Below are positions 1 to 7,254 of a DNA stretch of 37,394 nt, piece by piece; the stretch's first letter is position 1; every line of letters starts with the position of its first letter. Under the pieces are notes generated by a model that worked only from the letters and a program-made list of their open reading frames with translations, did no database searches and was not told the DNA's origin. Source of the DNA: Candidatus Finniella inopinata (lineage in GTDB: Bacteria; Pseudomonadota; Alphaproteobacteria; Paracaedibacterales; CAITNM01). The stretch is from contig CAMASM010000005.1 in NCBI GenBank assembly GCA_945860985.1, positions 1 through 37,394 of the forward strand. The letters run 5' to 3'. A program made the translations under genes and the position numbers.

Positions 1-86
1 ATTGAGGACTTCGATTGCCAAAGCTTCGCTATTTTCACTCTTTCCTCATAAGATAAGTGGTGATATTTTTCCAAATGCAACTCCAT
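1..86 (-). CDS. IS30-family transposase, N-terminal fragment (partial)
   Basis: An ATG on the minus strand at 84-86 opens a frame of 28 codons that runs off the window. It includes YHHLSYEERVKIAKLW, which resembles the N-terminal helix-turn-helix region of IS30-family transposases (a pattern like hLs..eR..I..l). The catalytic DDE domain would lie outside the window. It is identical to the fragment at the right end. The family assignment rests on this short N-terminus only. Confidence 0.6.
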   Translation of the reverse strand, partial: MELHLEKYHHLSYEERVKIAKLWQSKSS

Positions 87-148
87 TTTTTTGTTTGTAT
101 TTCAACTAACATCTTATGGTGTTGCACTTCATTTTAGAACAGGCGCAG
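1..148 (-). mobile_element. 5' end of an IS30-family-like insertion sequence, cut by the window edge
   Basis: Positions 2-148 are the exact reverse complement of 37248-37394. Similarity stops abruptly at 148/37248, which suggests the outer boundary of an IS. The inferred tip begins CTGCGCCTGTTCT and continues through GAAGTGCAACACC, a plausible terminal inverted repeat. Inside lies the start of a transposase reading off the left edge. Only the 5' part is present, so the full length, the other end and any target duplication cannot be seen. Confidence 0.75.
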
Positions 149-252
149 ACCAAGTTATTTAGCTAAAAATAAAATCACTACATGTTACCCCCCTTTTAAT
201 TTCAAATAAAATACAGCTAAAATTAGCGTAGTTACTTGTTTTTTGTATTTTC

Positions 253-921
253 ATGCAGATTACTGATAATCTTGCCCTTGGCTACATAGTTTTAGTTGAT
301 GGCCAAAAGCTAATAAACAATATTATTGAGCTAGGTACAGTGAGCAGATGGTCACATGTAGCAATGGTGTTATGCAACCCTAGTGATATTACACAAAACC
401 CAAGTGCAGCCAATCAACAAAGCTGGTATTGCTTTGAATCCAATATTACCCAAGGTAATGATGTGCATGTTATCGCTTGGAAAGATTTCATATCTTCTCA
501 AAATAGCTCTTCAGTGGTAGTCCGTTCCTTTCAATATGAATCTGGAAAAATGGCTAATTCAGAATTTCTTAAAGCTGTAGTAAATAAATACCTTAATCGA
601 CCTTATGAAACCATCACATCTGAGCTAGTGTTATCAGCCTTTAGGGCAAATACTTCAGAAGATTTAAGATCTTTATTTTGTAGCGAATTAACTGCTCTTG
701 TGCTGCAAGACTTAGGTTTGCTATCAAATGTAAAACTGGCAGATAATTACGTTCCAGCTGATTTTTCATTGGAACGTCCAAATTCATTAAAACTAATTGG
801 TGCTAAACTAGGTAATGAAATTCCAGTACAGTACATAGAAGAAGGTTTTTTTGATACAATCATAAGCTATTTTGCAGGATTTACGCGTTTTATTTCACAA
901 AAATTAAGTTTTAATTCGTAA
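253..921 (+). CDS. YiiX/Peptidase_C92-like permuted papain-fold hydrolase, copy 1, no signal peptide
   Basis: This is a 222-residue member of a four-copy tandem family. It has the two hallmarks of circularly permuted NlpC/P60 (YiiX-like) cysteine hydrolases: an early His in a WSHVAMVLC strand and a later Cys in FCSELTALVLQDLGLL, the reverse of the order in ordinary papain folds. It ends with the family motif NNYVPADFSLERPNSLKLI (here DNYVPADF). Unlike copies 2 and 3 it has no signal peptide: its start lies just before the conserved LGY strand, an in-frame TAG sits at 229-231, and no good ribosome-binding site precedes it. It may be a 5'-truncated relic, as an IS end lies about 100 bp upstream, or a cytoplasmic version. 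Substrate unknown; amide or ester hydrolysis is inferred from the fold. Confidence 0.7.
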   Translation: MQITDNLALGYIVLVDGQKLINNIIELGTVSRWSHVAMVLCNPSDITQNPSAANQQSWYCFESNITQGNDVHVIAWKDFISSQNSSSVVVRSFQYESGKMANSEFLKAVVNKYLNRPYETITSELVLSAFRANTSEDLRSLFCSELTALVLQDLGLLSNVKLADNYVPADFSLERPNSLKLIGAKLGNEIPVQYIEEGFFDTIISYFAGFTRFISQKLSFNS

Positions 922-1049
922 ATTTTGAGTGTTTATTTGTATAAAAAACACATTAAGTGTAATAAAAATACCTAAATTAACTATTTTTTAATAAAAACTA
1001 GCATAATATATACTATATATGGTATTTTTGTATAAAAATAGGTATTTTT

Positions 1050-1940
1050 ATGATAATTATTTTTAGAAAACAGTTTATTTTTTGGTTGTTACTAGCATTT
1101 GCAGCTAACCTAAAGGCTCTATCACTTCAAGACATTTTTTCTAATTCTTCAGATGATCCTAGTGCTCTTGCACTTGCTGAAACTGCACTAAAGGAACTAC
1201 CAAGCAATAACTTTACTATTGGGTACGTAGCTATGGTCTCTGGAACAGCTGCTATTTCAAATCTCATAGAACTACGTACTCTAAGCAAATGGTCACACAC
1301 AGCAATAATTTTGTGCCCTCCTGAGGATATTTTACTGCCCGATTCCACTAGAGACATAATGTCCATAGACAAAACAAACTGGCTTTGTCTAGATGTTGGA
1401 GATTTAGGTAAGAATTGTGACGTGCACTTAGTTCCCTGGTCCACATTTATTGAATATGAAAAAGGTGCCTCAGCTGTTGCTCTTAGGCCATTTAATTACC
1501 AAGAAGGCTTTATGCCAACAAATGATAGACTTCATAAAGTAATTAATCAGCACATTGGAAAGCCCTTTAAAAAAAATACTAAAGAACTTATTTATGCTCC
1601 ACTTCGCTGCAATACTGCACAAGATTTAGAATCATTTTTTTGTTGTGAATTAACAGCCCATGTTTTACAGGATTTAGACCTGCTATCAAAAACTCGACAA
1701 TCGAATAATTATGTTAGCTCCGATTTTTCTATGGAACGTCATGACTCTTTAGAGTTAGTTGAAACGCTACTAGGTGAAGATATAGTTATTCAAGAATCTA
1801 AACTAAGTAGAGGCAGAAAAATATTTCATGACTTTTTGAGCGCGGCACAATATGTAAAGAAATGTTTCAGCAAGTGTCTATATAAAACTAAAAGAAAAAC
1901 GCTTTACATAAAAGATGCAAATATAAAAACCTCACTATAA
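1050..1940 (+). CDS. Secreted YiiX/Peptidase_C92-like permuted papain-fold hydrolase, copy 2
   Basis: This 296-residue protein has a clear signal peptide (basic start, then FIFWLLLAFAANLKA, cleavage expected near residue 24). The mature chain carries the permuted hydrolase core: WSHTAIILC with the catalytic His and FFCCELTAHVLQDLDLL with the Cys. In this copy the residue before the catalytic Cys is another Cys, where copies 1 and 3 have Phe. The C-terminal tail is longer and lysine-rich. The protein is probably exported to the periplasm or beyond. It lies in tandem with copies 1 and 3, each with its own AT-rich intergenic region rather than tight operon spacing. Confidence 0.75.
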   Translation: MIIIFRKQFIFWLLLAFAANLKALSLQDIFSNSSDDPSALALAETALKELPSNNFTIGYVAMVSGTAAISNLIELRTLSKWSHTAIILCPPEDILLPDSTRDIMSIDKTNWLCLDVGDLGKNCDVHLVPWSTFIEYEKGASAVALRPFNYQEGFMPTNDRLHKVINQHIGKPFKKNTKELIYAPLRCNTAQDLESFFCCELTAHVLQDLDLLSKTRQSNNYVSSDFSMERHDSLELVETLLGEDIVIQESKLSRGRKIFHDFLSAAQYVKKCFSKCLYKTKRKTLYIKDANIKTSL

Positions 1941-2020
1941 CGAATTTAAGCATTTATTAATCTGTTTATTATATTAATAACATTATAAACAATATTATTA
2001 ATATAATAGAGGAAGATTTT

Positions 2021-2878
2021 ATGTTTAAATTATATAGTAAAATACTTACACTTACCATTTTATCATTTTTTACAGCAGAATTAACTGCCTCAACTACAAT
2101 TCTTGAAGACATTCTGGGTGGAACAAAAGATTCAAAAATTAACGCAACAATTAAGGCAGCCTCGTTTAAAGAATTTCCTAATAACCCGAGTCTAACTCTT
2201 GGATACTTAGTCCTGTGCGAGGGAACTGCTACTGTATCAGACATAATAGAATTAGGCACAGTAAGCAAATGGTCCCATATAGCAATGATTTTTTGCGAAC
2301 CTAATGATATAAAATTTACAGCTGAAGAGCTTAACAAAACAGATAAGTCGAAATGGCTTTGTTTAGAGGCAAATCTTGATCAAGCTGGAAATGACGTGCA
2401 TTTAATTCCGTGGAATACGTTTGAAGAAATTGAAAAAGAAGCAGCTGCAGTTGTGCTTAGACCTTTCGCATATTTAAGTGATTTACCAACTTACGAGCAA
2501 TTAAAGGTAATTAACCAATATCTTGGTGTTCCATATGAAAAATTTATAACAGAATTAGTCGGTGCTGCTTTTCGTGCAAATACGGAAGAAAACCGCCAAT
2601 CATTATTCTGTAGTGAATTAACGGCACTAACATTACAGGATCTAGGATTGCTAACAATAGATGCCAGCTCTCCTGATTTTAGATTTACCAATAACTTTGT
2701 GCCTGCAGATTTCTCTAAAGAACGCCCAAATGCTCTGCATTTGATTAGTGCAAGACTTGGCTGTGAAATGCCTGCAAGACCTGGCACTGCAGGAGAAAAT
2801 CGTAAAGCTTTTGAGTCTTTTACAAAGGCATTGCGTTGCGTTCTCCAAAAAGTATGCTGTTGTAGTTGCGTACAATAA
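2021..2878 (+). CDS. Secreted YiiX/Peptidase_C92-like permuted papain-fold hydrolase, copy 3
   Basis: This 285-residue protein has a signal peptide of about 23 residues (hydrophobic core ILTLTILSFFTAELTA) followed by a short LEDILGG segment. The permuted core is intact: WSHIAMIFC (His), a middle region with VVLRPFAYL, FCSELTALTLQDLGLL (Cys), then NNFVPADFSKERPNALHLI. It ends in a cysteine cluster, VCCCSCVQ. A GAGGAAG ribosome-binding site precedes the ATG. It is the best-preserved member. Function is inferred from the fold only: a secreted cysteine hydrolase, possibly acting on host or envelope lipids, peptides or amides. Confidence 0.78.
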   Translation: MFKLYSKILTLTILSFFTAELTASTTILEDILGGTKDSKINATIKAASFKEFPNNPSLTLGYLVLCEGTATVSDIIELGTVSKWSHIAMIFCEPNDIKFTAEELNKTDKSKWLCLEANLDQAGNDVHLIPWNTFEEIEKEAAAVVLRPFAYLSDLPTYEQLKVINQYLGVPYEKFITELVGAAFRANTEENRQSLFCSELTALTLQDLGLLTIDASSPDFRFTNNFVPADFSKERPNALHLISARLGCEMPARPGTAGENRKAFESFTKALRCVLQKVCCCSCVQ

Positions 2879-2888
2879 GTCATTCCGC

Positions 2889-2922
2889 ATACCAGCAGCT
2901 TTTAAAAATAAACTGCTGGTAT
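2889..2922 (+). terminator. Strong hairpin after C92 copy 3
   Basis: ATACCAGCAG (2889-2898) and CTGCTGGTAT (2913-2922) form a perfect 10-bp stem just beyond the stop of copy 3. The following sequence (ATATCAAT) is not a clean T-run, so this is a probable but not classical rho-independent terminator; it may instead stabilise the 3' end of the mRNA. Confidence 0.5.
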
Positions 2923-3064
2923 ATATCAATGCTAATACTCATAAATTAATACAAAAATTAGCAAGATATTAACTATTTATTAATCATTTTTATAATAATA
3001 TTATATCACCTTATTAATTTTCACTTGCGTTGCGTTATTTATATTAACAACCGCGGAGGTTATC

Positions 3065-3914
3065 ATGTCTAATTTGTTCAAAAAACAATTTTTTCTTCTA
3101 GTAACGCTAGCTTAAGCATGCAACTTATTGCTACAACAATCTCTGAAATCCCCCTACAAGAAATATTAGATCAAAGAAAAACGGTCCCTTCAGTTGAATT
3201 TCCCAAAGATTGCGAATTGACCCTCGGTTACCTCGCCTTATCTGAAGGAACAGCCAATATCTCAAATTTAATTGAATTATTAAGTACCAGTAATTGGTCT
3301 CATGTAGCGATAGTTTTTTGCAGCCCTGCAGAGATATTATCACCAGACAGTAGTACTGAAAATTTAGAACAGAAATTCAGAAAAATTAATAAAAAAAATT
3401 GGTATTGTCTTGATATTCAATCAACCAAGACAGATGTAAGCTTAATAACTTGGGAAAACTTTAGGAAACAAAAAGAAGCAACTGCGGCTTTTGCACTTAG
3501 ACCATTTATTTATGATTCAAAATATCCAGATCACGAAACCTTAGAAATTTTAGTAAAAAAATACGCAAAGATGCCATATAAAAAATCACAATTAGAGTTA
3601 ATCTACTAAATTTTTGGCATTAATTTTAATCAAGATTTAAAGTCAACATTTTGTAGTGAATTAACTGCCTTAATTTTAAAAGACTTAGGATTACTTGATA
3701 ATGAGAGTAAATTAGCAAATAACTACCTGCCAGTAGACTTTTCATCTCAAAGCAAAATGCCATTAAAGTTGAAAAATATACATTGGGCAATGAGTTTACA
3801 GTACCACCTGAAGACGAAAACCAACCAAATATTCAAGAATCTAATCGTGGAATATTACGTAACGCTTTTGGTAAATTTCTAAGCGCTTTACGCTTTATAA
3901 GAAGTTTTTTATAA
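3065..3914 (+). pseudogene. Decayed YiiX/Peptidase_C92-like hydrolase, copy 4
   Basis: A good ribosome-binding site (GGAGG, about 3056-3060) leads to ATG 3065 and MSNLFKKQFFLLVTLA, the start of a signal peptide, which hits TAA at 3113. The signal peptide continues one frame over as NASLSMQLIATT, so a frameshift lies in or near the T-run around 3090. The main body runs from about 3098 with an intact WSHVAIVFC His motif, then meets an in-frame TAA at 3607. Beyond that stop the same frame still encodes TFCSELTALILKDLGLL and NNYLPVDFSS, the Cys motif. A second frameshift near 3765 moves the remainder (LGNEFTVPPEDENQPN to RFIRSFL, stop 3912-3914) into another frame. Three independent lesions make a sequencing error an unlikely sole explanation. 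Confidence 0.8.
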
Positions 3915-3925
3915 AATACTATTAC

Positions 3926-3951
3926 GCCAGTGGTAATCGTCAACCACTGGC
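3926..3951. terminator. Terminator hairpin between convergent genes
   Basis: GCCAGTGGT (3926-3934) pairs perfectly with ACCACTGGC (3943-3951). It lies between the end of C92 copy 4 on the plus strand and the end of the TIGR02300 gene on the minus strand, so it can serve both; the T-tracts on either side are short. Confidence 0.65.
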
Positions 3952-3962
3952 ATAAAACTAGC

Positions 3963-4259
3963 TTAGTGAACGTCGCCTTCCAAATCAGCCGGAAGATCAC
4001 CAAATCCGGAATCATCATCTTCTTCTAATAGTGTTGGATCATCAACAACCGCAGCATCATCTCCTAGTACCAAATCTAAATCATCCAACGGTAATACTAC
4101 TTCTTTTGCAGCAGAACGACCCCGCTTACCTCGCGATGTTGTCAAAAGCTCAAATGTAACACCACACTTTGGACAAGTAGCTGGAGACTTCTTTAAATCA
4201 TAAAATCGCGCACCACAACCATTACAAGTACGCTTCACACCCCAAGACAATTCAGCCAT
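3963..4259 (-). CDS. TIGR02300 / FYDLN_acid family zinc-ribbon protein
   Basis: This 98-residue protein begins AELSWGVKRTCNGCGARFYDL and continues PATCPKCG: two CxxC pairs forming a probable zinc ribbon around the FYDL motif that names the family. The C-terminal half is very acidic (DDLDLVLGDDAAVVDD and further DE-rich stretches), as is usual for the family. The family is known mainly from Alphaproteobacteria and has no established function. It is divergent from pgk, with a 190-bp intergenic region in which I see no convincing promoter pair. Confidence 0.9.
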   Translation of the reverse strand: MAELSWGVKRTCNGCGARFYDLKKSPATCPKCGVTFELLTTSRGKRGRSAAKEVVLPLDDLDLVLGDDAAVVDDPTLLEEDDDSGFGDLPADLEGDVH

Positions 4260-4449
4260 TCATATCCCTAAAAATTTTTATCCTAAAGCTTGAAATGCCA
4301 CGAAAACAAACTTTTGTCAAAAGGTTTATGCAACATTGTCAACGCAAATTAGAAATTTCCTCTTAAGTAAATTCAAAAAACCACACAAAGACTCTGGCAA
4401 AAAATCTATTTTTGTTGAATAATGACTTTGAATACTTTTTTAATTTTTC

Positions 4450-5697
4450 ATGATGATTGCAGTTATAGACAACGTAAATTTCATGGATAGACAAGTTATA
4501 CTTCGTCTAGATTTAAATACGCCCATGCACGATGACAAGATTACCGACGTTACTCGTATTGAGAGAGTTATTCCAACTTTAAGAAAAATATTAGCAACAA
4601 ATCCAAGATACGTTGTAATTTTTTCGCATCTAGGCAGACCAAAGTCAAAATCACCCGCAGAATTTAACGCAGAAGATAGCCTATTACCGGTTGCAGATGC
4701 TCTTCAGTCTTTATTAGGAAAAGATGTAATTTTCTCAAACAAGCCAGTTGGTCCAGAACTCAAGGAATTACTTGATTCAACACCCAATGGATCAGTTGTT
4801 ATGGCAGAGAACATACGTTTTTATAGTGGCGAAAAAAACAACGATATTGATTTCTCCCAAACATTGGCCAGCCTGGGAGATATTTTTGTAAATGATGCTT
4901 TTTCCTGTAGTCACCGTTCTCACAGTTCTATAGTTGGCATTACCAATTATTTACCATCTTTTGCAGGGCTGAGCTTTAAGGCAGAAATTATGGCCCTGGA
5001 GGAATTCTTAGAAAACCCTAAGCGTCCAGTGATGGGAATTGTTGCAGGTAGCAAAGTATCTACTAAAATTGACTTATTATTGAGCCTTTTAAACAAACTT
5101 GATTATTTATTCTTGGGTGGAGGAATCGCCAATACCCTGTTGTGCGCTATGGGATACAAAGTTGGCAGTTCACTGGTAGAAAATGATCGTATCGGCGTTG
5201 CTGAAACAATTTTGCAAAAAGCAAAAAGCAGCCGCTGTAAATTAATTCTACCAACAGATGCAGTAGTAGCCAAACAACTTACACCGAACACAACAACCCA
5301 GGTAGTAGATATTGATAAAATTGCACTTGATCAAGCAATATATGATATTGGCCCAAAAACACTAGAACAGCTAAAGAATACTTTAAAAAAGTGTGGAACT
5401 ATATTATTGAATGGCCCAGTCGGTGTGTATGAGGTATCGCCATTTGCTGATGGAACAATAGAGATTATCAAAGAAATTTCAGGACTTACTAAAGCAGGAT
5501 GTATTAGAAGTGTTATCGGAGGTGGTGACACACTAGCAGCAATTTCAATGTCAAAAACAAACGAATTTAAGCCAGAATTCTCTCATATATCAACTGCAGG
5601 TGGTGCCTTTTTAGAATGGCTTGAAGGAAAATCTCTGCCTGGCATTGAAGCCCTAACAATACATGATCCTATTAAAAAAAAAGTTAGTCATTATTAG
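4450..5697 (+). CDS. pgk: Phosphoglycerate kinase
   Basis: It catalyses ATP formation from 1,3-bisphosphoglycerate and ADP in glycolysis, or the reverse in gluconeogenesis, in the cytosol. The 415-residue protein has the N-domain substrate motifs RLDLNTPM and SHLGRPK, the hinge region GIVAGSKVSTKIDLL, the nucleotide-binding GGGIANTLL, GPVGVYE, and the C-terminal GGGDTLAAI and STAGGAFLEWLEG signatures. Length is slightly above the usual 390-400. Two adjacent ATGs (4450 and 4453) are possible starts. No other glycolytic gene is adjacent. Its last 14 bases overlap the end of the convergent zincin gene. Confidence 0.95.
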   Translation: MMIAVIDNVNFMDRQVILRLDLNTPMHDDKITDVTRIERVIPTLRKILATNPRYVVIFSHLGRPKSKSPAEFNAEDSLLPVADALQSLLGKDVIFSNKPVGPELKELLDSTPNGSVVMAENIRFYSGEKNNDIDFSQTLASLGDIFVNDAFSCSHRSHSSIVGITNYLPSFAGLSFKAEIMALEEFLENPKRPVMGIVAGSKVSTKIDLLLSLLNKLDYLFLGGGIANTLLCAMGYKVGSSLVENDRIGVAETILQKAKSSRCKLILPTDAVVAKQLTPNTTTQVVDIDKIALDQAIYDIGPKTLEQLKNTLKKCGTILLNGPVGVYEVSPFADGTIEIIKEISGLTKAGCIRSVIGGGDTLAAISMSKTNEFKPEFSHISTAGGAFLEWLEGKSLPGIEALTIHDPIKKKVSHY

Positions 5698-6106
5698 AGA
5701 ATTTGGAATATTGCTGCATCCACGACATTTCATGCGCTGTACAGCCGAAGTGATGGGCAATTTCATTAATCAATACATGATGAACTAGTGATTTGACATC
5801 TTCATGGTTTTCGGCTGCATGACGAATAAGCGGGCAGCGGTATAGATATATAACATCTAGCTTCTTATGCTTTGTTTTCTTTTTTAGTGGCAGCGGCACC
5901 CCACGATACAGCCCTAAAAGATCATAACGATCTTTCATAAGTAACTCTTCTAAAACTTCCTTTTCTGCAAAATTTTTAACATCAATCACAAAATTTTTTA
6001 AGTGAGCACGAAATGATTCTGGTAATCTCTGTAAGCTTTCATAAGCAAAATCATATATTTCGGCAATCGCCGGCAATTGGACAAACTCAAACTCATTGAT
6101 AGCCAT
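5684..6106 (-). CDS. Zincin-like metallopeptidase-family protein with altered HExxH motif
   Basis: This 140-residue protein resembles the small zincin family (Zincin_1, PF06262) common in Alphaproteobacteria: an N-terminal helical part, a GLYRGVPL strand, an IYLYRCPL strand and the helix HHVLINEIAHHFG. The family normally has HExxHH at that helix. Here the first zinc ligand is Asn (N114, codon AAT, one base from CAT), while E115, H118 and H119 are kept. The protein may therefore be catalytically weak or inactive, or bind metal differently. It overlaps the end of pgk tail to tail by 14 bp. Confidence 0.75.
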   Translation of the reverse strand: MAINEFEFVQLPAIAEIYDFAYESLQRLPESFRAHLKNFVIDVKNFAEKEVLEELLMKDRYDLLGLYRGVPLPLKKKTKHKKLDVIYLYRCPLIRHAAENHEDVKSLVHHVLINEIAHHFGCTAHEMSWMQQYSKFSNND

Positions 6107-6190
6107 CTAAAATCCTTTTGATTTTTCAAAACACATGATCTAATAACTAAGTTGTACTAGATAAAAGTTAACAAAAAACAAAGGCAGGAT

Positions 6191-6676
6191 ATGTTAATCA
6201 AAATCAGAAAATCTTTAGTTTTAACAGTTTTAACTTGCTCATTGCTGCTATGTGGCTGCGATGCTGTAAAATCAGCGGTAGGAATTCAACAATCTAAGGT
6301 GTGGCTTGAAAAAATAAATTTTAAGGCAGCAGATAATGCTAATAATTCATCACCCGTTAAAATTCATATAGTAATTGCTTACAAAGAGGCTCTAGCTACT
6401 GATCTTGGAAAATTAACAGCTTTTGATTATTTTAAAAAAGCCGACAAATTAAAAGCAGATGCTGGAATTGATATGGATGTATTTTCTATAGATATTGTGC
6501 CAGGTTCATCAAATTCTCTACCCATTGTTCCAACTCACAGTACTGGCTTCATTGCCCTAATGTTTGCGCGCTATACAAGCCCTGGAGATCATCGTACCAA
6601 TGTAGGCGCTGACTATGAAATTCAGGTGGATTTAGGTAAGAACGATCTTAAAGTTACCCCAATTAAAAAAGGCTAA
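6191..6676 (+). CDS. Small lipoprotein, distantly TssJ-like
   Basis: This 161-residue protein has a lipoprotein signal peptide: KIRKSLVLTVLTCSLLLCGC with a plausible lipobox LCGC and lipidated Cys23. The mature part (PVKIHIVIAYK, then FDYFKKADKL, then FSIDIVPGSS, then TGFIALMFARYTSPGDHRTN) has the order of elements seen in type VI secretion TssJ lipoproteins: a strand ending in a Y-containing segment, an F..AD segment, a P-G loop, and a late GF.A..ARY strand. This resemblance is my judgement and weak; no other T6SS gene is in the window. A GGCAGGA ribosome-binding site precedes ATG 6191. An outer-membrane lipoprotein facing the periplasm is the safe reading. Confidence 0.65.
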   Translation: MLIKIRKSLVLTVLTCSLLLCGCDAVKSAVGIQQSKVWLEKINFKAADNANNSSPVKIHIVIAYKEALATDLGKLTAFDYFKKADKLKADAGIDMDVFSIDIVPGSSNSLPIVPTHSTGFIALMFARYTSPGDHRTNVGADYEIQVDLGKNDLKVTPIKKG

Positions 6677-6700
6677 GGCTTTCAATAGAAAGTCTTAGCC
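6671..6700. terminator. Bidirectional terminator
   Basis: GGCTAAGGCTTTC (6671-6683) pairs with GAAAGTCTTAGCC (6688-6700) over 13 positions with one G-U. On the minus strand the hairpin is followed by CTTTTTTAATT, a classical rho-independent terminator for the 6714-7160 gene. The stem overlaps the stop codon of the convergent lipoprotein gene, for which it can also serve. Confidence 0.85.
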
Positions 6701-6713
6701 TTATACGGCCAGC

Positions 6714-7160
6714 TTATGGTTGTATTGTTCCGTACAACCCATAAATGTCTTCGTTTAGTTTACGCAACAGAATTTCCATCATGTCAAATTGTTTTGCTTG
6801 TAAATGCAAATCTATTGGCCCTATAGTTTTTGCTTTCTGTTTTTTTAAGAGAGTTTCTTTTTCATCTTGAACATTCATTAGCATACTACGAACGATCGTG
6901 TGTGCAGCAGCAACAAGCAAAAACTCTTGGTTATCAGATTTAACACCTGGCTTAACCACGATTCCCTCAAAAGTAGGAAAATTTTCTACAGCCTCAGCTG
7001 CCAATTCTTCATAGTTGATAGGTAATAGAGTAACCCCATCAGGTAATAATGTTAAGTCACCAGGAGTTCTATAGGCATCTTCAAGCCTTCTTAGTTCGTC
7101 AGTAACAGAGGCTGCAAGAAATGATCCCAAAAGTGCTGCACAAATAATAAGAAATTTCAT
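6714..7160 (-). CDS. Small secreted protein of unknown function
   Basis: This 148-residue protein has a signal peptide (KFLIICAALLGSFLAAS, cleavage expected near residue 17). The mature part starts VTDELRRLEDAYR and is helical and charged, with GIVVKPGVKSDNQEF in the middle and a heptad-like DMMEILLRKLNEDIYG segment near the end. A AAGGAG ribosome-binding site precedes the ATG, and a strong terminator follows. I recognise no domain. It is likely periplasmic or exported. Confidence 0.7.
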   Translation of the reverse strand: MKFLIICAALLGSFLAASVTDELRRLEDAYRTPGDLTLLPDGVTLLPINYEELAAEAVENFPTFEGIVVKPGVKSDNQEFLLVAAAHTIVRSMLMNVQDEKETLLKKQKAKTIGPIDLHLQAKQFDMMEILLRKLNEDIYGLYGTIQP

Positions 7161-7254
7161 AATTCTCCTTGTAAAAAATAATTACTTTATATATTCAACT
7201 AGCCTCAATCTAGACTACTTTTTTAAAAACACCTTAACAAAATAATCTTCCTAA

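Noticed and set aside
2491-2929. Minus-strand ORFs opposite C92 copy 3
   Set aside because: They mirror the coding frame of a gene with clear motifs and have no features of their own.
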